DNA of 35,468 bases from Oscillospiraceae bacterium (GTDB lineage: Bacteria; Bacillota; Clostridia; Oscillospirales; CAG-272). The notes under the pieces were generated by a model. That model was not told where the DNA came from. It saw only the letters and a program-made list of their open reading frames with translations, and did not search any database. The translations under genes and the position numbers were made by a program. Each line of letters begins with the position of its first letter. Position 1 is the stretch's first letter. Shown here in pieces: positions 6,649 to 13,830 of this stretch. The DNA lies in the NCBI GenBank assembly GCA_015064315.1, contig SVSL01000014.1, forward strand, positions 1 to 35,468. The letters run 5' to 3'.

Positions 6649-6915
6649 ATGGGATTAAGATTTGGCTTTAGAAAAACATTGTTCAAAATGGGCAAATGGC
6701 GTTTTGGCATCGGCTATAGTATGCACGGTGCTACGGGCATTGTTATGCTCTGTATTTATGGTTTGATGAATCTTATGTGGTATATGCTGTTAGGTTGTTG
6801 TTGGTTAACTTATGGCGTTATTTGGCTTTGTTTTGTACTGCCTATTAAGGGAATAATCAAACTCTGCAAAAATAGGAAACAATCCCCCAACACTTTCAAA
6901 CAAGAGAATACATAA
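6649..6915 (+). CDS. Small basic membrane protein of the islet
   Basis: 88 residues from ATG 6649, chosen for GGAGG at 6636-6640 with 8 bases spacing; a longer reading from 6496 would run through the folded RNA and its terminator. Residues 1-27 are basic and glycine-rich (MGLRFGFRKTLFKMGKWRFGIGYS), faintly like the start of DUF4236 proteins. Residues 30-70 are strongly hydrophobic, enough for one or two membrane spans, and the tail 71-88 is basic and polar. The ribosome site follows the UUCG terminator by 11 bases, so expression may depend on read-through. Function unknown. A small hydrophobic toxin is one possibility but nothing proves it. Confidence 0.6.
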   Translation: MGLRFGFRKTLFKMGKWRFGIGYSMHGATGIVMLCIYGLMNLMWYMLLGCCWLTYGVIWLCFVLPIKGIIKLCKNRKQSPNTFKQENT

Positions 6916-7073
6916 ACCTGTACACCCCTTGTACACCCACACAAAATTAACCACCGCAAAAGATCCCCACAAACACACAACATACGGCCGTAAAATCTGC
7001 GATTTTCGTGGATTTTACGCTCGTTTTGAAAGAAAATCACCCACACGCAGATAGGCGCGAACACTTATGAAAA
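6916..7073. other. Islet right end with possible integrase-tail remnant
   Basis: No intact gene. The doublet GTACACCCC/GTACACCC at 6920-6938 matches the one at 5899-5916. On the minus strand bases 7064-6913 can be read without a stop, including an ILCGCTRGVQV-like stretch, which may be the C-terminal end of a lost tyrosine recombinase. GTAAAATC (6991-6998) and GATTTTAC (7012-7019) form an 8-bp hairpin. Confidence 0.3.
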
Positions 7074-7118
7074 CTCCTAAGGGGTAGTTATGGGTTCAGA
7101 TTCCCGTTGCGGGTGCCA
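7074..7118 (+). pseudogene. 3' half of the split tRNA-Arg(CCT)
   Basis: Begins at CTCCTAA of the anticodon loop and runs through the T-arm and acceptor 3' strand to CCA (7116-7118). It matches the intact tRNA 3' half closely but carries its own changes. GGGGT and TGCGGGT are exact partners of the 5' half at 5767-5815 and not of the intact tRNA's 5' strands. The T-loop reads TTCAGATT, one base too long, a sign of decay since the split. The shared stretch around CTCCTAA.GGGTAGTTAT (5798-5815 and 7074-7091, one difference) is the likely attachment-site repeat. Confidence 0.8.
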
Positions 7119-7160
7119 AAAAGCCATACGAAAACACTTTGTGTTTTCGTATGGCTTTTT
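7118..7160. terminator. Original tRNA-Arg terminator, bidirectional
   Basis: A perfect 20-bp stem: AAAAAGCCATACGAAAACAC (7118-7137), TTT loop, then its complement (7141-7160). It has a T-run on the plus side and A-run on the other, so it works in both directions. It follows the tRNA 3' half directly and also lies just past the end of the minus-strand DUF6472 gene. Confidence 0.9.
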
Positions 7161-7189
7161 GGTTTCTGATTGAAGCAATTCCAAATCCT

Positions 7190-7387
7190 TTATATCTGCT
7201 TCTGCACGCTCTTATATTCATCATAAAAGCGATAGTAGGGGCAGGAACGATTGTGTCCCGACAAAAAGCGGACCATTTCATCCTCGTCCAGATTCATGGT
7301 GCAAACGTAGGAGTCCCAATCCTCGTCGTAATCGTAAAACACACAGCTCTCGCAGTTGGACTCCTGCTTCTTTTGCTTGTATTCCAT
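7190..7387 (-). CDS. DUF6472-like Cys-rich small protein
   Basis: 65 residues, acidic, with four cysteines (C12, C15, C29, C49) in the pattern CESCVFYDYDEDWDSYVC...LDEDEMVRFL...CPYYRFYDEYKSVQKQI. This matches my memory of DUF6472, a family of small Clostridial proteins of unknown function. The four cysteines suggest a zinc site. The gene is 19 bases downstream of the S11 peptidase homologue and in the same direction, so it may be the last gene of that operon. Confidence 0.75.
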   Translation of the reverse strand: MEYKQKKQESNCESCVFYDYDEDWDSYVCTMNLDEDEMVRFLSGHNRSCPYYRFYDEYKSVQKQI

Positions 7388-7406
7388 GGTTCTATCCTTT
7401 CTTGAC

Positions 7407-8747
7407 TTATTTCCGTCTCATCATATCGGGAGGAAGCTCGATCTTCTGGCTGAAATATTTATCCCACTTGTGGCGGCGACGGACTGTAATGACGGTTTCT
7501 ATCGTGATCCACGCCGTAACGGCAACCACAAAAAAGATGATTCCCGCCAGCACGGGGCGGCTGGACGTCAACGCCTTGAGCGACTTGAGACTGCCAATGA
7601 TGCTGCTTCTCTCGGCGCCCGCCGAGGTATAAAGGGGAAGTGTCCCCAGCACGCGCCCCTCGTAGATCACCGCCACGTATCCTACGTGGGTGCCTTCCGC
7701 CACCGGTGCCTCCAGCTCAGAGTAGGTCAGGCGAATGCTGTATTCGATTCTTTCCTCGGCTCCTACCGGCAGATAGGCTGCAAGCGAATCGTGGGTGCAT
7801 ACCCCCACCTCCTCTGTCAGATCCGAAACGGTGACGGGAAGGGTGCAGATCGACTTGTGTGCCGAGACGATCTCCCGATAGGCGTAATTCCGGAACGCCC
7901 ATTTTACCAAACTGTTGGCAATGACGTAGCTGTACTCGGTTTTATCGGTTTCGCGCGCTCCCAAAACCACGCAAAGATAGGTCTCGCCGTCCTTGCGCAC
8001 CAGCGCTACCACGCTCCCTTCGCCGCTCTTGGTAGAGCCTGCGCTCATGCCGATGCAGTTGGGGTTGTGATACGCGTTTGTGGTTTTGGAAGCGATCATG
8101 GCATTTCGGTTGTAAATCAAAAGCCCGTCGAAGGAGAGTTGATATTTCTCTGTGCCGCAGAGCTGCATGTACATTCGGTTTTCATAGGCTTTCATAGAAA
8201 GCCTTGCAATATCCTCGGCGGTGGTAACAGAGCCGTTGTCAAGTCCCGCAGGATCGGTAAAATAGGTGTTTTCCAATCCAAGATTACGTGCGCGGGCGTT
8301 CATCTGCTCCACAAATGCGGAAAGCGAGCCTGCGGCGGTATGGGCAAGCACGTAAAAAGCATCGTTGTAGCTGGCACAGACCGCGCCGTACAAAAGCTCC
8401 TTGACCGTGATCTCATCGCCGCTTTGGAGTCCCATGCGATGTCCCCACAAGCCCGAAAGCATTTGTGAGGTGACGAGAACATTCTCATTCATGCGGTTTT
8501 CAAAGATCTCGCAGAACAAAAGCCCGGACATGATCTTGACCGATGCGCCGGCACCGATCCGTGACGATTCGTTCTTGGTTCCTATCACACGGTCACTCTC
8601 AATGTGATAGAAATAAACGGACGCCGCCTCCTCCATAGAGGGCATGGGATCGGCATCCTCGGCAGACACGGGAACGATCAGCAAAAAAAGAGAGAATGCC
8701 ACGAGTAATAAGCATAGAGTTCTTTTTTTCCAATGCCGATTCGTCAT
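7407..8747 (-). CDS. S11 D-Ala-D-Ala carboxypeptidase homologue, probably inactive
   Basis: 446 residues: signal peptide (about 1-29, ending VSAEDA), an S11 (DacF-like) penicillin-binding fold, a beta-rich domain (about 300-390), and a C-terminal membrane helix (LAGIIFFVVAVTAWITIETV) with a basic cytoplasmic tail. Active S11 enzymes trim D-Ala from peptidoglycan using SxxK, SxN and KTG. Here SxN is present (S126-Y127-N128). The SxxK position reads A68-S69-V70-K71, so the nucleophilic Ser is Ala, and KTG reads S235-A236-G237. The codons (GCA TCG GTC AAG) are unambiguous. It probably binds wall peptide or a partner without hydrolysing it. It follows ribF by 20 bases in the ireB-ribF run. Confidence 0.85.
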   Translation of the reverse strand: MTNRHWKKRTLCLLLVAFSLFLLIVPVSAEDADPMPSMEEAASVYFYHIESDRVIGTKNESSRIGAGASVKIMSGLLFCEIFENRMNENVLVTSQMLSGLWGHRMGLQSGDEITVKELLYGAVCASYNDAFYVLAHTAAGSLSAFVEQMNARARNLGLENTYFTDPAGLDNGSVTTAEDIARLSMKAYENRMYMQLCGTEKYQLSFDGLLIYNRNAMIASKTTNAYHNPNCIGMSAGSTKSGEGSVVALVRKDGETYLCVVLGARETDKTEYSYVIANSLVKWAFRNYAYREIVSAHKSICTLPVTVSDLTEEVGVCTHDSLAAYLPVGAEERIEYSIRLTYSELEAPVAEGTHVGYVAVIYEGRVLGTLPLYTSAGAERSSIIGSLKSLKALTSSRPVLAGIIFFVVAVTAWITIETVITVRRRHKWDKYFSQKIELPPDMMRRK

Positions 8748-8767
8748 GATATCTCTCCTTTCTTGAG

Positions 8768-9691
8768 TTAATAATTTCTTGCAGCTTCAATATCCCTGTG
8801 GATTTGCGCCTGCAGCTCCTCTTGGGAGGAAAATTGCCGTTCGGGGCGAACACGCTCGAGGAACGCAACAAGGATTTCTTTTTCGTAAAGATCCCCCTCA
8901 AAATCCAACAAATAGGTTTCGCAGTTAACCTGCGCGTCCCTTTCCACGGTGGGACGAACGCCTACGTTGGTAATACCGCGAAAGCGTCTGCCGTCGATCT
9001 CGCAATCGGTGATATAAACGCCGTGAGCGGGAACCAGCATTTTATCGGGAATCCTTTGATTGATGGTTGGAGCACCCAGCCGATGTCCCAGATGCTTGCC
9101 GTGGATCACAGGGGCGCTGAAGGAATAGGGGCGTCCCAAAAGCGCGGTCGCCGCTTTGACGTTCCCCTCCAGCAAGCACTTGCGAATGCGAGTGGAGCTG
9201 ATGGGCTCGCCGTCCTGCAAAACGGCATCTTGAATTTCTACGGGAGCGCTCAGAGCTTGCTTCAAAAGCTCCGCCGTACCGGAACCTTGTTTTCCGAATC
9301 GAAAATTAAAGCCGCATACCGCACCAACGCAGTTGCATTGCTCCTTCAAAATCTGTTGAATAAAATCCGCAGGGCTCATATGGCGTACTGCGGGAAAATC
9401 CACCACAAAGGCGTAATCCATGCCGCAAGCGCGAAAAATCTCCAGCTTTTGCGCATGGGTGCACAAATAAGCAGGGGGATTTTTTGCCAGGTACTCGGCA
9501 GGGGATGCGGAAAAGCAAAAAACTCCGCAAGCCGTATCCGCAGATAACCGTGAACGGAGCTTTTTTGCTTTTTCCAAAAGGGAACGATGGGCAAGATGCA
9601 CACCGTCAAAGTTTCCAAGGCACAACACCGATGCCGCGGGGGGCGGGGATTCGGTCATGGTGGAAAGCGAAACACATGAAACCAATGCCAT
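8768..9691 (-). CDS. ribF: Bifunctional riboflavin kinase / FAD synthetase
   Basis: 307 residues, usual length. It makes FMN and then FAD from riboflavin in the cytoplasm. The N-terminal adenylyltransferase domain has LGNFDGVHLAH (about 25-35), where the HxGH motif is HLAH, and ISSTRIR further on. The C-terminal riboflavin kinase domain has GKHLGHRLGAPTIN, GVYIT, GITNVGVRPTV and the CETYLLDFEGDLY region. It starts 2 bases after the ireB stop codon, so the two genes are coupled. I see no FMN riboswitch upstream. Confidence 0.93.
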   Translation of the reverse strand: MALVSCVSLSTMTESPPPAASVLCLGNFDGVHLAHRSLLEKAKKLRSRLSADTACGVFCFSASPAEYLAKNPPAYLCTHAQKLEIFRACGMDYAFVVDFPAVRHMSPADFIQQILKEQCNCVGAVCGFNFRFGKQGSGTAELLKQALSAPVEIQDAVLQDGEPISSTRIRKCLLEGNVKAATALLGRPYSFSAPVIHGKHLGHRLGAPTINQRIPDKMLVPAHGVYITDCEIDGRRFRGITNVGVRPTVERDAQVNCETYLLDFEGDLYEKEILVAFLERVRPERQFSSQEELQAQIHRDIEAARNY

Positions 9692-9693
9692 TG

Positions 9694-9939
9694 TTATTCC
9701 AGCTCCAAGTAATTTTTCACCAGCTCGCCCATGAGCTCATCGCGATCCAGCTTGCGGATCAAGGCTCTGGCATTGTTGTAATTGGTGATGTAGGTGGGAT
9801 CCTCGGAAAGCAGATATCCAACGATCTGACCAATGGGATTGTAGCCCTTCTCGGTAAGCGCTTCATAGACCGTGCGCAATATTTCACGCGTGTTGACAGG
9901 CTCGTCCTGCAATTCGGGAGCTTGATTTTCAAGATTCAT
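9694..9939 (-). CDS. ireB: IreB family regulatory phosphoprotein
   Basis: 81 residues from the ATG at 9939, set by GGAGG at 9947-9951 with a 7-base spacing; a longer reading upstream lacks such a site. The core [35 protein letters not shown]...[22 protein letters not shown] is characteristic of IreB (UPF0297). In Enterococcus IreB is phosphorylated by the PASTA kinase IreK on N-terminal threonines and damps cephalosporin resistance. A threonine (VNTREIL) is present near the N-terminus. In many Firmicutes the neighbours are alaS and ruvX; here they are ribF and a carboxypeptidase homologue, another wall-linked protein. Confidence 0.92.
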   Translation of the reverse strand: MNLENQAPELQDEPVNTREILRTVYEALTEKGYNPIGQIVGYLLSEDPTYITNYNNARALIRKLDRDELMGELVKNYLELE

Positions 9940-9976
9940 GGTATAACCTCCTTTTGCGCCTGTATAATCACTTAAT

Positions 9977-10005
9977 ATTATAAATGATAATCTGTTTTTT
10001 TGCAA
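9977..10005 (-). promoter_or_regulatory. Promoter of the ireB operon
   Basis: On the minus strand TTGCAA (10000-10005), 17-base spacer, TATAAT (9977-9982), 38 bases upstream of the ireB start. Confidence 0.7.
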
Positions 10006-10038
10006 GTCCTTTTCGGAATATTTTCTTGTAAAATCATC

Positions 10039-10067
10039 TTGACGAATCGGCTTTTTTATGTTATCCT
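10039..10067 (+). promoter_or_regulatory. Promoter of the D-2-hydroxyacid dehydrogenase
   Basis: TTGACG (10039-10044), 17-base spacer, TATCCT (10062-10067). It is arranged divergently to the ireB promoter. Confidence 0.6.
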
Positions 10068-10094
10068 ATTGTCAGAAACAGGAGAGGAGCCAAA

Positions 10095-11045
10095 ATGATG
10101 AGAATTTCGGTTTTGGATGCCGCAACGCTGGGGGAGGATCTTTCTCTTGCGTTGTTTGAACAATATGGAGAAGTAACGGTGTGGGGCATGACTGCAACGG
10201 ATGAGGTGGAGGCGCATTTGGCGGATGCCGAGGTAGTGATCCTCAACAAGATCAAGCTGAACGCCACCAATCTGGCAAATGCAAAAAGCTTGAAGCTGAT
10301 CTGCATTACGGCAACCGGCTTTGACAACGTGGACGTTGCTTACTGCCGGGATCACGGTATTGCGGTCTGCAACGTGGTGGGCTATTCCACCCAGTGCGTG
10401 GCGCAGCTTACCGTGAGCATGGTGCTGTCGCTGATCACCAATCTGCCCGAATATAACCGCTTTGTTTGCAGCGGAGAATACACCGCCAGCGGATGCTTCA
10501 ACCGCCTGACGCCCGTATTCCACGAGCTTTACGGCAAAACCTGGGGCATTGTTGGCTATGGAAACATTGGAAAGCAGGTGGCGCGCGTTGCCGACGCATT
10601 CGGTTGCCGCGTTCTGGTACATAAGAGAACACCCGTGACGGAGCGCGAATGCGTGGATTTTGATACCATTTGCAAAGAAGCGGATATTCTTTCTCTCCAT
10701 ACACCTCTCAACGAGGGAACCTATCATTTGCTGGACGAGAAGCATATTGCCATGCTCAAAAAGAACGCCATCGTTATCAACGTGGCGCGCGGTGCGGTGG
10801 CAGATGAAGCGGCGCTTGCGAAGGCGCTGTTTGAAGATCGCATCGGCGGTCTTGGTGTAGACGTTTACAGTGCCGAGCCCATGGCGACGGATCATCCCTT
10901 TCAAGCAATTCTGGATCGTCCCAACGTCTGCTTTACCCCTCACATGGCGTGGGGTGGCTACGAGACCCGCGTAAGGCTGATGGAGGAGATCGCGCAAAAT
11001 ATTGAGTCCTTCCTGCAGGGGGGCAGACGTTGCAGAGTGGATTGA
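10095..11045 (+). CDS. D-2-hydroxyacid dehydrogenase
   Basis: 316 residues, typical length. NAD(P)H-linked cytoplasmic enzyme that interconverts 2-oxoacids and D-2-hydroxyacids. The Rossmann motif is GIVGYGNIG (151-159). The catalytic residues are visible as Arg in INVARGAVADE, Glu in DVYSAEPM and His in TPHMAWG. Hydroxypyruvate/glycerate-type and lactate-type members are not separable by eye. The residue after the Gly motif region (VHKRT) could favour NADP because of the basic residues, but this is weak. Two ATGs in a row (10095 and 10098) follow a GGAGAGGAG site. It is a single gene between divergent promoters and an orphan membrane protein. Confidence 0.88.
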   Translation: MMRISVLDAATLGEDLSLALFEQYGEVTVWGMTATDEVEAHLADAEVVILNKIKLNATNLANAKSLKLICITATGFDNVDVAYCRDHGIAVCNVVGYSTQCVAQLTVSMVLSLITNLPEYNRFVCSGEYTASGCFNRLTPVFHELYGKTWGIVGYGNIGKQVARVADAFGCRVLVHKRTPVTERECVDFDTICKEADILSLHTPLNEGTYHLLDEKHIAMLKKNAIVINVARGAVADEAALAKALFEDRIGGLGVDVYSAEPMATDHPFQAILDRPNVCFTPHMAWGGYETRVRLMEEIAQNIESFLQGGRRCRVD

Positions 11046-11144
11046 CGATAAAGGAAACAACTGCACCATTTCAAAAGAAGAACCACGCTCTTTTAAAATA
11101 GTCCTTGCAAATTGATAAAAATAACATATTTTTGGAAAAATCAC

Positions 11145-11173
11145 TTGACATCTTGCAAAAAACGTGATATAAT
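11145..11173 (+). promoter_or_regulatory. Consensus promoter of the 89-residue membrane protein
   Basis: TTGACA (11145-11150), 17-base spacer, TATAAT (11168-11173), plus an extended -10 TG. This is a full match to the housekeeping sigma consensus. Confidence 0.88.
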
Positions 11174-11219
11174 ATTTTTTGAAGACAATTACAAGTTTTA
11201 ACAAAAGGAGATTTTTTCT

Positions 11220-11489
11220 ATGAATCGTTTTTTGCGTAGCAAATTATTCGTTGCATTATCGACTGCGGCAACCTTTGCTTTGAGCGTGTTTTTTGGTTTT
11301 TTGAAGAGCTATGAAAGGCACACCAAGACCTCGGGGGTCGCCGCATACGGAGTTTCTACCACAACAAAAGTTGTTATGAATCCCAAGCTGTTGTTGGGAT
11401 ACATCTGTCTTTCCTTAGTGCTTTCCTTTATCGTTTTTCTGCTTTGTGTTTTGGTCAGAAAGAGCTATCTTTCCGGTGATCAAAAGTGA
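11220..11489 (+). CDS. Orphan two-span membrane protein
   Basis: 89 residues. Two hydrophobic segments (about 8-27 and 57-79) flank a polar loop of about 30 residues rich in Thr, Ser and Lys. The basic N-terminus (MNRFLRSK) and basic C-terminus suggest both ends lie in the cytoplasm with the loop outside. AAAAGGAG (11203-11210) is its ribosome site. It has its own consensus promoter and its own terminator, so it is a single-gene unit and probably well expressed. I do not recognise the family. Confidence 0.75.
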   Translation: MNRFLRSKLFVALSTAATFALSVFFGFLKSYERHTKTSGVAAYGVSTTTKVVMNPKLLLGYICLSLVLSFIVFLLCVLVRKSYLSGDQK

Positions 11490-11507
11490 TTTTCAAACTA
11501 TCATTAC

Positions 11508-11534
11508 AAAAAGGGCTGATGTCAGCCCTTTTTT
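11508..11534. terminator. Bidirectional terminator
   Basis: AAAAAGGGCTG (11508-11518) pairs with CAGCCCTTTTT (11523-11533), with T-run on the plus side and A-run on the other. It separates the plus-strand membrane protein from the minus-strand DUF362 gene. Confidence 0.85.
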
Positions 11535-11541
11535 CTTTGTT

Positions 11542-12687
11542 TCATTTTCGATGATTCAAAATTCTTGCGATGAGCGGTCGGTGCACCTTCATGGCACCCT
11601 TGGGACAAAACTCCTGACAACAGAAGCAGGTAATGCACTTTTTCTTGTCGATGACGGGGAATCCGTTTTTCATCTCGATTGCTTTGGCAGGGCAGATCTC
11701 TGCGCACTTTTTGCAACCGATACATTCCTTCTTCTTCGGGATCGGAGACGCCTGCAGAGCGCTCTTGACAAACATGGCGGCAAACCTTCCGTGCCCCTCA
11801 AATTGCAGACTGCGGCGCACGTGAATGTTTTGAAAATCCGAGATCACAAAGGATGCAAGATCTCCGTAAAGTGTCAATTTCTCGGCACTTTCGGGGATAA
11901 TTCCCATTTCATGCGCTACTTGAAGGGTAGGAACGTCGGCAGGATCAAGTCCGATAATCGACGCGCAAGCAAGGTCAAGAGCGTGAGGATTGGCAGACGC
12001 CAGAACAGCTCCGATCTTGCGCGGCTTGCCCTGTGTGGGACCGTTGCCCTCCATGCCCACCACCGCATCTACCAGACAAAGCTTTACCTTGGGGGCAAAA
12101 TAGGTGTTCAGATCGATGAGCATTTTTGCAAAATCCTTGTGGTCGGGGAAGCGGAAATGATACTCCGGCTTGAAGGTTCCGGGAACCACACCGAACATAT
12201 TCTTTACCGAGGCGCTCATGCCCATCATGCCGTGGGTCTTGAGCTTGCAAAAGTTGATAATGGCATCGGCTTCGTCCAGATACGCCGTATACGTAAAGCT
12301 TTTGGTCACCATGGCATCGGGGAACGCGGCTTCGCTGTTGGAAAAGTTCTGATTGAGCACCGCGCCGTATCGTTCGGTGTCCTTCATGCCTGTGGCACTG
12401 TAAATGCGGTTTACAAAAACCGAATTATAAAGACCTCCGGGGCTATCTCCGATCACAACGAGAGCACCTTTGTTCTTCAGCTCCTCCACAAGCGCACACA
12501 AAAGAGCCGGATGCGTGGTCGCGGCGGCTTCGGGCTTCATCATGGAGACCAGATTTGCCTTGATGGCGATCTTCATCCCGGGGGTTACCCAATCCAAGCC
12601 TCCAATGGGAGATAGTACTTCTTGAAGCGCTTTTTTGACATCCTGCGCCTCATAGGATGAGCAGGGAACGATGGAAACGTCGGTCAT
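11542..12687 (-). CDS. DUF362 protein with C-terminal 2[4Fe-4S] ferredoxin domain
   Basis: 381 residues. Residues about 1-300 are the DUF362 fold (IAIKANLV, THPALLCALVEELKNKG, IINFCKLKTHGMMGMSASVKNMFG, the last being typical). The C-terminus carries two cluster motifs, CIGCKKCAEICP and CITCFCCQEFCP, each giving three Cys plus the Cys-Pro for two 4Fe-4S clusters. There is no signal peptide, so it is cytoplasmic. The family is widespread in anaerobes and its reaction is unknown; an electron-transfer role is inferred from the clusters. It is convergent with the 89-residue gene and follows the M14 peptidase gene, but has its own promoter. Confidence 0.88.
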   Translation of the reverse strand: MTDVSIVPCSSYEAQDVKKALQEVLSPIGGLDWVTPGMKIAIKANLVSMMKPEAAATTHPALLCALVEELKNKGALVVIGDSPGGLYNSVFVNRIYSATGMKDTERYGAVLNQNFSNSEAAFPDAMVTKSFTYTAYLDEADAIINFCKLKTHGMMGMSASVKNMFGVVPGTFKPEYHFRFPDHKDFAKMLIDLNTYFAPKVKLCLVDAVVGMEGNGPTQGKPRKIGAVLASANPHALDLACASIIGLDPADVPTLQVAHEMGIIPESAEKLTLYGDLASFVISDFQNIHVRRSLQFEGHGRFAAMFVKSALQASPIPKKKECIGCKKCAEICPAKAIEMKNGFPVIDKKKCITCFCCQEFCPKGAMKVHRPLIARILNHRK

Positions 12688-12717
12688 TTTGCATCTTCCT
12701 TTCCTTGGAATACCTCT

Positions 12718-12746
12718 ATTATATCATCTTTTTCGCGTTTTCGCAA
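12718..12746 (-). promoter_or_regulatory. Promoter of the DUF362 gene
   Basis: On the minus strand TTGCGA (12741-12746), 17-base spacer, TATAAT (12718-12723) with an extended TG. It sits in the 78-base gap after the M14 gene. Confidence 0.7.
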
Positions 12747-12765
12747 CCGATTTTGGGAAAAAGAA

Positions 12766-13698
12766 TCAAAACATTGTGGGGAAGAGGAACAAAAGCTTAC
12801 GCAATCTCACGTAGATCGGAAAGGCATCCGACAGGGGCAACGGATTTTTTCCGCGTCCGCATTCCACGGTAAAGGACGGAATCCCCATGGTCTGTGCGCA
12901 CCAATCGGTCAGTCCTCCGCAGGAAGCCATGCCAACGGCTTGCGACAGCTCATAGCCACTGAGCATAGAAAGCTTTTTGGCAACGGAATAGGCGTGTGCG
13001 GGAAGCCTCTCCGAGCATCCGTAAAAGATCTCCTCCCCTTGGGTATGAAGAGTCAGAACACCGCAAAGATTCTCATGAAAACGAATGAAATTGCAGAGTG
13101 CCGAAACCTCCGGCTCTGATTCCGGTGCCTCACCGCTATAACGGGTGGGGGCGCCTCCGAAGATGCCGTTTTCGGCTTCCATTTTTTTATATTCCGCAAA
13201 GCCGGCATCATAATTGTGGTTCAGATCCACACCGCGGGCGTTTGCTTGCCAATGTGAAAAATCGGAGCTTTTCCCGTTCATTTGCAAAACGCGCTCATAG
13301 AGTGGATTGCTTTGATCCACACCGTGAATCTGATAATCCACGCCGTCGGGATTCAGCATGGGGATCACGTAGAGCGTATAGCTTTGGAATAGCTGCTCCG
13401 GCAAAATCCCGTAAATGCTCCTGCCATGCGACAAGGTCTCTTGAAGCTCTCTCAAAAATCGAACAAGCAGGAGCGACGTGATCCACTCCATGCCGTGATG
13501 CGCACCCACGTAAAGAAGCTCCTTTTTGCCGTGACCGAGGGTGATCATGGGGATCCCTTTTCCCAAAATGCTTTCTCCGAGGTATCCGATTCCAACGTCG
13601 CTTGATTGCATACTCATATGATTGAGCGCATCCATGAGCGTTTGATGATCAAAGGGCGTTGGCTTTGGATTTGCCGTATTTTTTCTTGAATTGCTCAT
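12766..13698 (-). CDS. M14 zinc carboxypeptidase family protein
   Basis: 310 residues. The zinc site is H68-x-x-E71 in GAHHGMEWIT, with the third ligand His in GVLTLHTQGE. Substrate-binding residues are in LNPDGVDY and ARGVDLNHNYD, and the catalytic Glu is in SFTVECGRGKNP. This pattern fits the gamma-D-glutamyl-diaminoacid peptidase-like branch that cuts peptidoglycan peptides. No signal peptide or LysM repeats are seen, so it may recycle wall peptides in the cytoplasm. AAAAGGAG lies just upstream of the start. Confidence 0.85.
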   Translation of the reverse strand: MSNSRKNTANPKPTPFDHQTLMDALNHMSMQSSDVGIGYLGESILGKGIPMITLGHGKKELLYVGAHHGMEWITSLLLVRFLRELQETLSHGRSIYGILPEQLFQSYTLYVIPMLNPDGVDYQIHGVDQSNPLYERVLQMNGKSSDFSHWQANARGVDLNHNYDAGFAEYKKMEAENGIFGGAPTRYSGEAPESEPEVSALCNFIRFHENLCGVLTLHTQGEEIFYGCSERLPAHAYSVAKKLSMLSGYELSQAVGMASCGGLTDWCAQTMGIPSFTVECGRGKNPLPLSDAFPIYVRLRKLLFLFPTMF

Positions 13699-13787
13699 TT
13701 TTTCTCCTTTTTTATGGAATTTGGTAACAGATTATGCAACAAAACGAAAAATATTTACAAATAAAAGGGGATTTTCGTATGCGGATG

Positions 13788-13796
13788 TGATATAAT
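13788..13796 (+). promoter_or_regulatory. Extended -10 promoter
   Basis: TGATATAAT (13788-13796) with no good -35 box at the expected distance. It lies 34 bases upstream of the membrane protein start at 13831. Confidence 0.55.
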
Positions 13797-13830
13797 GAAC
13801 TGTATTTTGAAAACGAATTCGGAGGAATCT

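Noticed and set aside
8748-10100. FMN riboswitch upstream of ribF or ireB
   Set aside because: The short gaps lack the conserved RFN element, and ribF starts 2 bases after ireB.
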